Shown piece after piece: positions 34,380 through 45,304 of a stretch of DNA of 64,000 nucleotides (position 1 is the stretch's first letter; each line of letters starts with the position of its first letter). The DNA lies in assembly GCA_951799425.1 (NCBI GenBank), contig OX637395.1, forward strand, positions 10,642,451-10,706,450. Reading direction: 5' to 3'. The notes below the pieces were generated by a model, which saw only the letters and a list, made by a program, of their open reading frames with translations, did not search any database and was not told where the DNA came from. The translations under genes were made by a program, and so were the position numbers. This stretch comes from Ilex aquifolium. Its lineage: Eukaryota; Streptophyta; Magnoliopsida; Aquifoliales; Aquifoliaceae.

Positions 34380-36082
34380 TGATTGTCACAAAAACGATAC
34401 CTTTCCTAACCCCTAATTACTATCCCTCAATGTATGCAATTTATGAACGGGGGAGAAGAGTTTCTTCCCCTAGGGATGGTGTCAAAAGAAAGGGCAATGA
34501 GGAAAGGGAAATGAGACGATGTAAATATGGGAATGTATGCACAAAAATGCTCCCCAATCGCAAGGAGACTTTCGTGTGTTGTGAGTAACTTGGAAAAGTA
34601 TTCCAAGGTCGTATCCACAGGGAAGGTAGTGAATCAAGATTGAAATGATTTGGTGAAACACGGAAATGTAAAATCTTTTGTCTTAAGAGTTGATTGGTGA
34701 AGTGTATGCTAATGAAAATGTAATGATAAAAACAAGAGTTGGCAATTCCAAGAGATCACTCCAATGGGTATACCACCTCAACTCAAATCACTCCTCCGAT
34801 TGAGCATGAATGAACGCTTGAATCACGGAAAGCCAAGGATGATACCGGTGAGTATCTAAGCATAAACCGTGACTACGCCTACGGTTTATCAAAGACTCAT
34901 CGATTCATCCATCTTCTATCCGGTCAAAACGAACCATTTGACTCTAAAGGGAAAGAGGAGAAAGAGTTGAAATGGAATCCCCAAAGGGGATCCCTCTTGG
35001 TCTTGCCAACTAGAGGATTTAGCTACTCATACTTGGAATGGAAATGACTATATAATGGAAGTGCATTGCAAGTCTATGAACTTCTAAAGCTACTAAGTGT
35101 AAGAAGTTATGAGCTAAAAGAACATGTATTTAAACCCATTACATAGATATGAAGGTGAAGAACTTGAAGCATTAATGGTGAAATATTAAATGAGCATTCA
35201 ACTATCCAAACATGAAGGGAAAACAACATTCATGGCATTCAATGAACTACTGAGATCCTTACTCAAGGTTACAAAATAAATGCAGTAGAAGAAAATACAA
35301 AAATCACAACTTTCTCTCTCTAAAAACTACTGTTCATCATCTTCTCCGCCCAGAGTTTCTCTCTCTAAAACCCTATTCAAAAATATGCTGAATAATGAAT
35401 CCCCCTTTCCTCCCTTCATCCCCCTGGTATATCCATCCTTGGAGAACTTTTTGTTTCTCCAAAACGTGCCTGGGTCAACCCCTGTAACTCCCTGGTGTCA
35501 CTCCCTGCAGTAGAGCTAAGTCTGGAAGGTGGGAGTGTAGAATGTGTTCTGCAACCCCAGCAGGTCCCCTTTTCTCTCTCTTTAATTAATGCCATCTTGC
35601 AATCCATATCAATACAGGGGTGAGGGAAGCTTCAGGGTGTGTAAGGGATGTCAGGTAGCATGTAGAAGGAATACAGGTGGGACCCATAAGAATCGGCTTA
35701 GACAAGTTCGCAGAATTTAGGGCAGAATTCCTTCGGGCGTACCGGTATGCGTACCGGTATGCAGCACTCCAGTAGGGTTAGCGTACCGGTACGCGTACCG
35801 GTACGCATCACTCCAGTAGGGTCAGCGTACCGGTACGCGTGCCTTATTTTCCTGACTTTCTTCCTGTCCTCCCCTGTTGAGCTTGCCTTTGATTTTCCTT
35901 CACCCTTATTCATCTTGATGTATTTGAGAGGCCTCAAGATGGTTATGTTGCGCACTTTTACCCTGCAATCATCAAATGCTAAAATGAGAAATTACGAAGT
36001 AAAACTCCATCTTTTAATTATAAAAGCCATTCAATTAACATTGATTTGCACATGTGAATAATACAATATATTGTGCTAATCA
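34380..36082 (-). repeat. Left LTR of Athila-2
   Basis: 1703 bp, beginning TGATTAGCAC in element sense; the plus strand starts TGATTGTCAC and ends GTGCTAATCA. TTAAC flanks it on both sides (34375-34379 and 36083-36087), the pattern of a solo LTR. Confidence 0.93.
35737..35845. repeat. GCGTACCGGTACGC minisatellite in the Athila-2 left LTR
   Basis: Palindromes 'gcgtaccggtacgc' are repeated with spacer 'a.cactccagtagggt.a'. The other LTR has it at 46662-46765. Confidence 0.88.
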
Positions 36083-36899
36083 TTAACCTCGGTGGTAAGC
36101 CCGTGACCCTTCCAGCAGTGGGGTTTGGACATACTTGGACCCCTTCCCACCGGTATGGGACAATGCAAGTTTACTATCATAGGAGTAGATTACTTCACCA
36201 AGTGGGCGGAGGTCGAACCGTTGGCAGCAATCACCGAACAAAAGGTCCAAAGCTTCGTTTGAAAATCTATAGTTTGCAGGTTTGGGGTTCCCAGAGCAGT
36301 CGCATCTGACAATGGAAAGCAGTTTAATGACTCAAAATTTAGAAGGTTTTGTGCTGAGCTCGGGATAAAGAACTACTTCTCAGCTCCCGCACATCCTCAA
36401 TCCAATGGACAAGTAGAGGTCACAATTAGAACCATAAAGACAGCTCTGAAAACTAAACTAAAAAACCTAAAAGGCAAGTGGGTGGAATACATCCATGAAA
36501 TATTGTGGGCCTACAGGACCACCGTCAGATCTGCAACTCAGGAAACCCCGTTTGCTTTGGCTTTCGGAACCGAGGCAGTGACGCCTGTCGAGGTAGGGCT
36601 CCAATCGCCTAGGGTGGAGTTTGCAGACGCCAAACGCAATGATGAATCTCTCCTATTGAACCTCGATCTCTTGGATGAAAAGAGAGACAGAGCTCTGCAT
36701 CGTGTCCAAATTTACCAAAGGAAATTGCAAGATACTACGACAGGAAGGTAAGACACAGAAGTTTCAAAGTTGGAGACTGGTGCTTAGGAGGCTTCTGCTT
36801 GCGAAGAAGGATCCCACACATGGGAAGCTGAGACCTAACTAGGAAGGACCCTATATCATATCAAGGGTAATCAGACCAGGAAACTACGAGTAGCAAACA
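36083..36899 (+). repeat. Duplicated piece of outer-element integrase (copy 1)
   Basis: 817 bp identical by eye to 47008-47824. It includes TTAAC, the integrase core remnant (GVDYFTKW-type sequence, SDNGKQFND), HPQSNGQVE and the ILWAYRTTVRSATQETPFALAFGTEA block. Together with the LTR before it, a 2520-bp segment is present twice (34380-36899 and 45305-47824) without any length difference. Confidence 0.92.
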
Positions 36900-37017
36900 T
36901 AGATAGATTATACCCCGAAGCTTACCCCGAACCTTAGCCTTCAAAATTTCTACCCCGTCCTCATCTGCCAACCCAAGGGTCTGATGAAACTCCTTGCACA
37001 TAGATAGATTATACCCC
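36898..37017. repeat. 19-bp direct repeat at the abnormal junction
   Basis: 'catagatagattatacccc' occurs at 36898-36916, exactly at the junction, and again at 36999-37017 within the post-pol ORF. Between them are small repeats of 'taccccg'. Confidence 0.85.
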
Positions 37018-37271
37018 TCAACTGCCTCAAACCAGAAGTGCATACCATGGTTTTCGATGGCTTGGACCGCCTCATTCCGTTGTGTGAGGGATGTGACATC
37101 GAGGTTTCGCTCGCAGGTCACACCCTTGTCGCCAATCCAAGTCATCCGAGCCTCCATTCTCGCCTTCTTCCTCTTTTCCCTGAGTTCTTCAACCTCCCTA
37201 CTACTCCGCTTGCGACTCGAGGGTTCCTCATGTTGAGGAAGATCGGGACCGGGCACTTTTGTTCGGGCCAT
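36900..37271 (-). CDS. Post-pol ORF fragment of Athila-2
   Basis: In element sense it starts MARTKVPGPDLP, then has a very basic stretch (RKRSSREVEELREKRKKAR), then GMHFWFEAVEGYNLSMCKEFHQTL. The last block resembles the conserved domain of the post-pol ORF of Athila elements (often annotated as 'putative plant transposon protein'). Only the N-terminal third is left, because the sequence ends at the abnormal junction at 36899/36900. Athila-1 has no such ORF that I could see. Confidence 0.55.
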
Positions 37272-37363
37272 TGAAGGATTTTGAAAAGAATATGGAGAAA
37301 AACGGGAAGATTTTGGCTTGAGGGGGGTTCGGTGGAACAAGGATTCAAGGGTTTGGGGTTTGA

Positions 37364-37480
37364 GAAAAATCGGAGAGAGAAGGTGGGTTTTAAAGAATTT
37401 GAGGGGAAACGGGGAAAGAGAAGGTGGGTTTTAAAGAGTTTGAGGGGAAACGGGGAAAGAGAAGGTGGGTTTTAAAGAGG
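37364..37480. repeat. ~46-bp tandem repeat upstream of the post-pol ORF
   Basis: Three copies of 'gagagaaggtgggttttaaa'-type sequence with 'ttgaggggaaacggggaaag' between them. Confidence 0.85.
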
Positions 37481-37613
37481 GGGAATGGGAAAGGGCATGA
37501 ACTCCAAGCGGTATGTCGGTTGGGAGAGAAACGGGTTTAAATGAGGAGGGAAATGAAAGGTCAATCGTCATCTAAAAATAAAAGACTCATTTAAAAAATA
37601 TCGATTCAGGCAG

Positions 37614-37684
37614 GCGTACCGGTACGCGTACCGGTACGAAGCACTCCAGTAGGGTTAGCGAACCGGTACGCGTACCGGTACGCT
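37614..37684. repeat. Internal copy of the GCGTACCGGTACGC array in Athila-2
   Basis: Same palindrome and same 'cactccagtagggttagcg' spacer as in the Athila-2 LTRs, but located inside the element between pol and the post-pol ORF. Confidence 0.85.
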
Positions 37685-37689
37685 AGCCT

Positions 37690-39447
37690 TAGTTTCCTGA
37701 AACTTCTTGCTGGCTAACCTGCTTCAATCCTATTTACTTCTAGACATCCTCTATACCTCCCAACACACTCTTAACCATCATGTCCAATTTATTAATGAAA
37801 TTGCAATGCAAATTAGGACTTTGATACATTCAAAATACAAGAAATGAATTCTAACAATTGACTATCCAAAATGAACATCCAGAACACACACCATCAAGAT
37901 CATAATCAAAACATTTCTGAATCATATCCAATATCAATAACTTGAGAAATATTCCCTCATTCTTGCCAGCATGGAGCTATTTAAACAAATTTCTCAATTG
38001 AATGAACTAGATGCACATGAGCAAAACCATAGTCCCCAATGCTAGTCAGAAGTATGCACCTACCTATTAATTTTCAACTCGTGTGCATGTGAATTTAAAC
38101 AAGTAATTTGGGCATTTACGAAACAGAATTCACATTCAACAGGCTAGACAAACTCAGTTTCAATGCAAAACTCACCAAGGGACACTCTTAAGCAATAACC
38201 GCACTCACGTTATACAGGTATGCACTCCATGTGTACATGTGATATAGAATCTTGTATTCAAAACAAAGTGCTCACATGTAATCCAAAAATGAAGTTCATA
38301 TGTGAAAATGAGGCAACCTTGGCATAGTCTCATGAATAGGATATTAGTGCATTAGGTAGTAAGACTAAACTTATCATTTCTTTAACAAATATGCTTCTCC
38401 CATGCTTTTCTAGATCACTTAGGGCTTTAAGGGTTGTAATGGGGCCTTGGGGTGATATCTAGGTAAAAGAAATGAAGGAAAAAGGACAACAAAGAGGGTT
38501 GTTCCGAGTGAGAGACTTTAATGATGGAAAAACACTTCCTTTTCATGGGATTTTGATTTTTCTCACCATCACCACACCCTTTGTTTATTTTCTTTATTCT
38601 TCTTAACATCTTCCTTTTCTTTTGATCACTCTTTATTCTTTTCACCCCTTTTTCTCCTTTTCTTGGATTTTCATTCAACTCTTTGAGTTTCGAATCATTC
38701 ATCCCTTTTGTTGGAGTTTCCACACTATACTTTCTTCTCTTTTGTACTCACTAATATTCAGCTCTAGGAACAACCAAGGTGAGGTAGATTTTTATCATCT
38801 TGCATTGGCTTGGTCAAATGTGTGGCAAAGAAACGAATTTAAAAATGGGCTCAATCACGGCACTAGGGATAAAATTTCCTCAAGGAAAAGGGCTAAGGCT
38901 CAAAGTATTCAACAATGGCCTAAGATCACTTCCAGGTCCACATGGGGAGAGCATTACATGATCAAGATAAATCAGTTTGCTAACCAAATGCAACTAACCA
39001 AAACAAGCATAATGAGACTATTGAAGAAACTTGATATCAAAAATTGTTCTTTGAGTAAACGTAAGTTCCCTCCAAAAAGGTTTGGCACTAAAGCTCTCAT
39101 GGGTCTTTACTCATCTCCACTACTTATGCCAAGCTTAAAACATGAATCCAACCCGTAAATTACTGAAATTACAAATTCAGAAATCACATACAGATGAGTT
39201 CGAAAATCAATACATATGTGATACTTATGCATAGGATCCATTTCTATAGTAAGCTCATGTGCACAAAGTTCACAACAACGATCAACATGTCATCCGGTTC
39301 ATACTCGCTTCATAAGGGAATACAGATCAACTTAAAGGTATTTTTCATCAAAATCAAAAATTTTCAAAAATTTCTCACATATTTTGCACTAATGCGACAA
39401 AAGAGGAATACTTCCCAGCAACCTTGGTGTAACATACAAATGGTGCA
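37690..39447 (-). other. Non-coding region of Athila-2 between pol and post-pol ORF
   Basis: No supported gene. The part at 38330-39170 is colinear with 18240-19000 in Athila-1 (see there). At 39449-39490 lies the C-run 'caccccccaac' and 'gcattgtcctcaatgcaac' boundary block, also found at about 21016 in Athila-1. Confidence 0.6.
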
Positions 39448-39691
39448 CCTCACCCCCCAACTAGAATCATGCATTGTCCTCAATGCAACAAAAGGATATA
39501 GCAGGCAACGGAAGACAATAAGAGATAAGTAGGGTAAGATAACACCTCGCAATTGCGCTTTTGACAAAAGCACCAAGATCTGGATCCAAGAGAAAACAAA
39601 GCTATACACCAACAACAAGTAAGTGACATGAAATAAAAACATGGCATAATTAAAACAAAAGAAACTGTACATGCAAACAAGGGCCCAATTG

Positions 39692-41944
39692 TTATTCCTC
39701 AACCACGTCCGGATACACCGGGTCGGTTAACTCTTCCTCCACCACTTGGTTTTCAAAGCCCTCAAAGAATGGCTTAAGTCTTTGGCCATTGACCTTGAAT
39801 GTTTGGCCATCTTTGAGGTTGGTGATCTCAACAGCTCCATTGGGGTAGGCCACCTTGACAAGATAGGGGCCATCCCAACGGGATCTTAACTTTCCGGGAA
39901 AAATGGAGAGGCGGGAATTATACAAGAGTACCTTTTGCCCGGGCTCGAATGATTTCCTCACTATGGAGTTATCATGAAAGATTTTCGCCCGTTCCTTTGA
40001 AATTTTTGAACTCTCGTATGCATCCCGCCGAATCTCTTCCAATTCATTCATTTCTAACATCCTATGTTTACCCGCCATTCTCATATTGAAATTTAGAGTC
40101 TTGATGGCCCAGTAGGCCTTGTGTTCCATTTCTACCGGCAGATGGCAAGCCTTTCCATAGACAAGCCGATAGGGGGACATGCCCAAAACTGTCTTGTAGG
40201 CAGTACGATATGCCCACAGGGCATCAATCAATCTCTCAGACCAATCCTTCCTATTGGGGTTAACTGTTTTCTCAAGGATGGTCTTGATCTCCCTATTGGC
40301 TAGCTCGGCTTGGCCATTTGTTTGTGGGTGATAAGCGGTGGATACTTTATGTGTAACGCCATATTTGAACACTAACGATGCAACTGGCCTGTTACAAAAG
40401 TGTGATCCACCGTCACTAATCAAAGCACGAGGCATCCCGAACCTCGAAAAATGCCCACCACAGGCTTGGGAATGACAGAAGGCCAGGACGTTCCACTGTT
40501 CGGTTTCAGGCACGCATCGCCTCATGATCTGGTCCGGACAATACTTGAACAGATACGGATTATCGAAGTAGAAGTACTTCACGTCGGCCATAAATCTCCT
40601 TTTATCCTCAGGGCTCCAGTGTGGTGGAATTTGTCCTGTTGCAAGATAATTGCAAATGTCAGCATACCAAGGACAATGAGAATGAATGGACAATAACTGC
40701 TCATCAGGGAAAGAGTCTGGGATAGGGATGTGCTCATTTGTCTCTTGTGCCACCAGCCGGGATAAGTGATCCGCCACAACATTCTCAACTCCCTTCTTGT
40801 CTTTAATAGTCAAATCAAATTCTTGTAGGAGGAGGATCCACCTAATGAGTCTTGGCTTCGCATCCTGCTTAGATAACAAGTACTTTAAGGCAGAATGGTC
40901 AGTGAAGATAACAATAGGTGAACCAATGATATATGAACGGAATTTATCAAGAGCAAACACTACAGCTAGCAATTCCTTTTCAGTGGTAGTGTAATTCATT
41001 TGAGCCTCATTAAGTGTTTTGCTAGCGTAGTGTATAACATGCGGTCGATTGTCCTTCCTCTGACCAAGCACTGCACCGACCGCGTAGTCACTCGCGTCGC
41101 ACATAAGCTCGAAGGGTAGATCCCAATTGGGTGGTTGCATGATAGGAGGCGTGACAAGCGTGCTCTTTAGTTTCTGAAAAGACGCCTCACACTCATGCGA
41201 CCACTCAAAGGGAACATCCTTTGACAGTAAATTGGTCAGGGGTCGGGCCAATGCACTAAAATTTTGAATGAACCGGCGATAGAAACCTGCATGGCCCAAA
41301 AATGACCGGATTCCCTTGATGGTTGTCGGCGTAGGAAGGTTGGAGATGGCCCCCACCTTGGATTTGTCCACTTCAATGCCCCTTGCCGATACTATGTGCC
41401 CCAACACAATCCCTTCCGTCACCATAAAGTGACATTTCTCCCAATTGAGCACAAGATCCTTTTCTTCACATCTTCCCAACACTTTCTCCAAATTTCCTAA
41501 GCATCCGTCGAAGGAATCACCAAATACGGAGAAATCGTCCATAAACACCTCCACAATTTCCTCCACCATATCACTGAAAATGCCCATCATACATCTTTGG
41601 AAAGTTCCTGGAGCATTACAGAGTCCGAACGGCATGCGCCGGTACGCAAAGGTACCGTAGGGGCATGTAAAGGTGGTTTTCTCCTGGTCTTCGAGGGCAA
41701 TCTCAATCTGATTATAACCGGAGTATCCATCAAGGAAACAGTAGAAAAGGTGCCCCGCTACTCTCTCCAGCACTTGATCAAGGAACGGCATTGGGAAATG
41801 ATCCTTCCTAGTGCATGAGTTCAATTTCCTGTAATCGATGCACACCCTCCATCCGGTAATCACTCTTGTAGGTATCAATTTATTTTCCTCGTTTTCTACC
41901 ACTGTGACTCCGGATTTCTTGGGCACCACTTGCGTGGGGCTCAC
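39692..41944 (-). CDS. Athila-2 pol: RT, RNase H and integrase
   Basis: A 750-residue frame. It contains RT with [29 protein letters not shown] and the catalytic [11 protein letters not shown], RNase H ([28 protein letters not shown]), and integrase parts ([37 protein letters not shown]). The C-terminal part has [18 protein letters not shown] and WDGPYLV. It is closely similar to the matching part of Athila-1. The element is a fossil. Confidence 0.9.
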   Translation of the reverse strand: MSPTQVVPKKSGVTVVENEENKLIPTRVITGWRVCIDYRKLNSCTRKDHFPMPFLDQVLERVAGHLFYCFLDGYSGYNQIEIALEDQEKTTFTCPYGTFAYRRMPFGLCNAPGTFQRCMMGIFSDMVEEIVEVFMDDFSVFGDSFDGCLGNLEKVLGRCEEKDLVLNWEKCHFMVTEGIVLGHIVSARGIEVDKSKVGAISNLPTPTTIKGIRSFLGHAGFYRRFIQNFSALARPLTNLLSKDVPFEWSHECEASFQKLKSTLVTPPIMQPPNWDLPFELMCDASDYAVGAVLGQRKDNRPHVIHYASKTLNEAQMNYTTTEKELLAVVFALDKFRSYIIGSPIVIFTDHSALKYLLSKQDAKPRLIRWILLLQEFDLTIKDKKGVENVVADHLSRLVAQETNEHIPIPDSFPDEQLLSIHSHCPWYADICNYLATGQIPPHWSPEDKRRFMADVKYFYFDNPYLFKYCPDQIMRRCVPETEQWNVLAFCHSQACGGHFSRFGMPRALISDGGSHFCNRPVASLVFKYGVTHKVSTAYHPQTNGQAELANREIKTILEKTVNPNRKDWSERLIDALWAYRTAYKTVLGMSPYRLVYGKACHLPVEMEHKAYWAIKTLNFNMRMAGKHRMLEMNELEEIRRDAYESSKISKERAKIFHDNSIVRKSFEPGQKVLLYNSRLSIFPGKLRSRWDGPYLVKVAYPNGAVEITNLKDGQTFKVNGQRLKPFFEGFENQVVEEELTDPVYPDVVEE

Positions 41945-44577
41945 CCACTTACTATCAGCATTGGAAATATTATACCCACGTCAAGTAGTTTTAGAACCTC
42001 ATCCCTCACCACCTCCTTCATATGAGGGTTCAATCTCCGTTGAGGCTGTCGGGAAGGTCTTGCATCCTCCTCGAGGTAAATGCGGTGAGTGCAAATAATA
42101 GGGCTTATTCCCTTGATATCCGCAATGGTCCACCCAATTGCTCCCTTGTGTCTTCTCAAAACCTCCAAGAGTTCTTTTTCTTGCTCATTGTTCAATGTGG
42201 AACTAATGATCACCGGAAATATATCTCCCTCGCCAAGATAGGCATACTTCAAGTGTGAGGGTAACGGCTTCAACTCCAAATTTGGCTTTTGATCCTCCGA
42301 TCGGAAAATCTTCTTCTCTTGCTTAGGCAACTCCTCAAAGGTGGGAATCCATTTTGTTACCCCTTTCAACTCTTCCATGCTCTCTTCCTCATCTACCTTT
42401 ACAAGTTCAACAAAATCCTCCTCCATGCAGTCCAACATTCCTTCTAATTCCACTTGCTTCTCAATCAAAGTGTCGATTCTATTGATCTCGTTCACCTCCA
42501 CATCATCCCCGGGTTGTTTTGCTAAATTGAATACATTCAGCTCCATGGTCATGTTCCCAAAAGCCAACTTCATTAAACCATTCCTGCAATTAATCACAAC
42601 GTTAGCGGTAGCAAGGAAAGGTCTTCCAAGAATAACGGGGATTTGGGAATTAAGGTTAGCAACCGGGTGTGTATCTAATACAATAAAATCGACTGGAAAG
42701 TAAAAATTGTCAACTTGGACAAGCACATCTTCCACTACTCCCCTTGGTGTGCGTATGCTCCGATCCGCCAGTTGAAGTGTAACTGAGGTGGGCTTTAACT
42801 CTTCAAGCTTGAGTTGTTGGTACACGGAGTAAGGAAGAAGATTGACGCTCGCCCCCAAGTCAAGCAATGCTTGCTCAACCCGGCAATTCCCGATGGTGAT
42901 GGCTATTGTTGGACAACCGGGATCCTTGAATTTTGGAGGAGTGTTGGTCCTCAATATAGAGCTCACTTGTTCGGTGAGAAATGCCTTCTTCCGGACATTC
43001 AACTTCCTTTTCACCGTGCATAGATCTTTCAATATCTTGGCACATGACGGGATTTGCTTGATGGCATCCAGGAGCGGGATGTTGATCTTTACCTGCTTAA
43101 ACAAATCCAAAATGTCAGAGTAATTAGCCACCTTAAGAGGTGGCTTCAACCGATGGGGAAAAGGGGCGGGCATAGAAGGAAAGCATAAACCATCATCAAT
43201 CACATGTTCTTTATCAACCCCATCTCTCTCACTCTTTTCACTCGACTCGCCCTTGTCAACCACACTTTCTTTGGCCTCACTCTCAATTTCTTTTTCTTTT
43301 GGTAATGCAGCCTTTGGTGTCAACTTTGGCACCTCCATCTTTTCAAATTGTTTACCACTCCTAAGTGTGGTGACAGCTTTGAGTTGCTCAAAACCCTCCT
43401 GGGAAGTCTCGGCCAACTCAACCACATTTTGACCTTTGGGATTTTGTTGGGGTTGAGAGGGAAATTTTCCCTTCTCGTGTTGAGACAACCCAATGGCATT
43501 GGTGATCTTGGTGAGTTGGGCCGAAATATCCTTATTGAAGGTGGTTTGGCTTTGAATGAAGGCATGGACCACATCTTCTAGACTCCGTTTATGAGGTGGT
43601 TGGTAGCTGGAAGAACTAGATGGGCCTTGTCCGGAAAAATTCTGTGGGGGAGGGTTGGATTGGTATCCTTGTGGATTGGACCGTGGGTATTGGGAGCTTG
43701 AAGTTTGCCCCTGACCTTGATGTTGGGATTGGTATGGACCTTGCTTGGGAGGTGCAGGAGGTGTATATGTGTTTGAGCCATAAGGAATGGGGTTCTCATT
43801 CCTCCAACTGAAATTAGGGTGATCACGATACCCCGAATTGTAAGTGTTGGGATTTGGAGGAAATGATTGCCTTGGTTGGTTGAAGGCATTAACTTGGTCA
43901 TGGTATGCCTCCTTAAGTGCCGGGATGCTCGGACACTCCGATGTGGAATGCTCGACACCACCACAAACAGAACAAACCTCCTCGGCTCTTGACACATGAG
44001 AGACATTTCGTCTCCTCTCCACCTCAAGGCTATCCACTTTCCTAGACAATTTGGAAATTTGGGAAAGTAGATCCTCACGGTCTTTTAAGTCATACATCCT
44101 CCCCCGTGGTGGTTGACTACTACCCGGCATTGTCCTAGGTATGTCATCCGGATCCTGAACACCCCAAGTTTGTGCCTTTTCAGCGAGGGTACCAAAATAG
44201 TCTAGGGCCTCATCGGGATCTTTGTTCAAGAATTCACCATTGCACATCATATCTATGAATTGTCTATGGTCTGGGGTGATTCCTTCGTAGAAGAAAGTCA
44301 CCAATTGCCATGAGTTAAAACCATGATGTGGTATGCAGTGAAGTAGATCCTTATAACGGTCCCAACATTGATAAAACTGCTCATTGGGTTTTTCAGAAAA
44401 GTTTTGGATTTCCTTTTTCAAAAAGGTGGTTCGATGAACCGGGAAAATTTTTTTTAAGAAAAAGGAGACAATGTTATCCCAAGATAGCATAGTCCGTGGT
44501 CCCATGGAATCAAGCCACACTCTTGCCTTCCCATCCATAGAGAAAGGGAACAATTTCATCCTGGCTATCTCTTCCAA
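41941..44577 (-). CDS. Athila-2 gag (main part), protease and start of RT
   Basis: An 878-residue frame. It contains the gag core ([19 protein letters not shown]), a CCHC knuckle near residue 205 (C-x2-C-x4-H-x4-C), a Gln/Pro/Ser-rich linker, and the protease with [17 protein letters not shown] and [20 protein letters not shown]. The RT front ([20 protein letters not shown]) follows. It is followed directly by the pol frame at 39692-41944. Confidence 0.9.
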   Translation of the reverse strand: MEEIARMKLFPFSMDGKARVWLDSMGPRTMLSWDNIVSFFLKKIFPVHRTTFLKKEIQNFSEKPNEQFYQCWDRYKDLLHCIPHHGFNSWQLVTFFYEGITPDHRQFIDMMCNGEFLNKDPDEALDYFGTLAEKAQTWGVQDPDDIPRTMPGSSQPPRGRMYDLKDREDLLSQISKLSRKVDSLEVERRRNVSHVSRAEEVCSVCGGVEHSTSECPSIPALKEAYHDQVNAFNQPRQSFPPNPNTYNSGYRDHPNFSWRNENPIPYGSNTYTPPAPPKQGPYQSQHQGQGQTSSSQYPRSNPQGYQSNPPPQNFSGQGPSSSSSYQPPHKRSLEDVVHAFIQSQTTFNKDISAQLTKITNAIGLSQHEKGKFPSQPQQNPKGQNVVELAETSQEGFEQLKAVTTLRSGKQFEKMEVPKLTPKAALPKEKEIESEAKESVVDKGESSEKSERDGVDKEHVIDDGLCFPSMPAPFPHRLKPPLKVANYSDILDLFKQVKINIPLLDAIKQIPSCAKILKDLCTVKRKLNVRKKAFLTEQVSSILRTNTPPKFKDPGCPTIAITIGNCRVEQALLDLGASVNLLPYSVYQQLKLEELKPTSVTLQLADRSIRTPRGVVEDVLVQVDNFYFPVDFIVLDTHPVANLNSQIPVILGRPFLATANVVINCRNGLMKLAFGNMTMELNVFNLAKQPGDDVEVNEINRIDTLIEKQVELEGMLDCMEEDFVELVKVDEEESMEELKGVTKWIPTFEELPKQEKKIFRSEDQKPNLELKPLPSHLKYAYLGEGDIFPVIISSTLNNEQEKELLEVLRRHKGAIGWTIADIKGISPIICTHRIYLEEDARPSRQPQRRLNPHMKEVVRDEVLKLLDVGIIFPMLIVSG

Positions 44578-45146
44578 TTATGATTTGGGAGAAACGTTGC
44601 AACCATTTCCTCGTAAGACCTTATGTGGTTATACGGGTTCTCATTTTCAACCCCCCTGAATTTGGGGATTAGTTGCAACATCCACGGTTTTAACACAAAA
44701 AGGTGATGTTGGACAGGGAGACGGATGCATGATGGTGTGGTGCTACGGGTCGGTTGAAGGTACTCTTGCATAGTTCTTGCCTCAAAATCAAGTGGGATGT
44801 TCCCTTCATTCCTTGGTGGGGGAAAATGCGCTTGTTGGTTGGGCATTCTAGGTGGTTGCACTCCCCCACCACCTCGCATATTTGGGTTGACACCCACATT
44901 GTCAAATTGATCGGGAGGGGGATAGTGTAATCTTGGGTCATGCTCCCTATGTTCGGGCATTCCCCCACCCCTTTGGTCATTTATGTTTGCACCTACATTG
45001 TCAAAATTCCCACCCCCTTGCATGTTTTGGTTGACAGCTATATTTTCAACATTGTCACCCACATTCTCGGGTGGGTCTTGGTCGATGTTCATGTTGGGGC
45101 CTAAGGGTTGTCTAACTAATCGATGATAGTCGTCCCTTCCCCACAT
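44565..45146 (-). CDS. Front part of Athila-2 gag
   Basis: A 193-residue frame from just inside the primer site. It has Asn/Gly-rich repeats of DNVGANINDQRGGG type, then MQEYLQPTRSTTPSCIRLP and a block before the gag core. The repeated 'N(V/I)..NxNMxGGG' phrases look like an expanded disordered gag N-terminus. It overlaps the next frame slightly. Confidence 0.75.
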   Translation of the reverse strand: MWGRDDYHRLVRQPLGPNMNIDQDPPENVGDNVENIAVNQNMQGGGNFDNVGANINDQRGGGMPEHREHDPRLHYPPPDQFDNVGVNPNMRGGGGVQPPRMPNQQAHFPPPRNEGNIPLDFEARTMQEYLQPTRSTTPSCIRLPVQHHLFVLKPWMLQLIPKFRGVENENPYNHIRSYEEMVATFLPNHNWKR

Positions 45147-45283
45147 GCAACAAAATATCTATACAAATGAAATTATCCAAAAACAAGAAGATGTACACGA
45201 GACAACGTACCTCAGCCCGTGATGAAGATCACGGGACTTACCTTGGTTGTTCGGAAATCACTTCCTTGATTTTACACTTGCCT

Positions 45284-45301
45284 TCCCCGGCAACGGCGCC
45301 A
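45284..45301 (-). other. Primer-binding site of Athila-2 (tRNA-Asp type)
   Basis: The plus strand reads TCCCCGGCAACGGCGCCA, the same 18 bases as in Athila-1, three bases inside the 5' LTR. Confidence 0.9.
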
Positions 45302-45304
45302 AAA

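Noticed and set aside
36861-37340. The full 159-codon minus-strand frame taken as one gene
   Set aside because: It crosses the abnormal junction at 36899/36900 into outer-element integrase, and its upstream part precedes the likely MARTK start at 37271. Only 36900-37271 is called.
38622-39158. Plus-strand frame of 178 codons in the Athila-2 3' region as a host gene
   Set aside because: It lies within the element, starts in low-complexity sequence and matches no known domain. The partial similarity to Athila-1 is reported as a conserved block instead.
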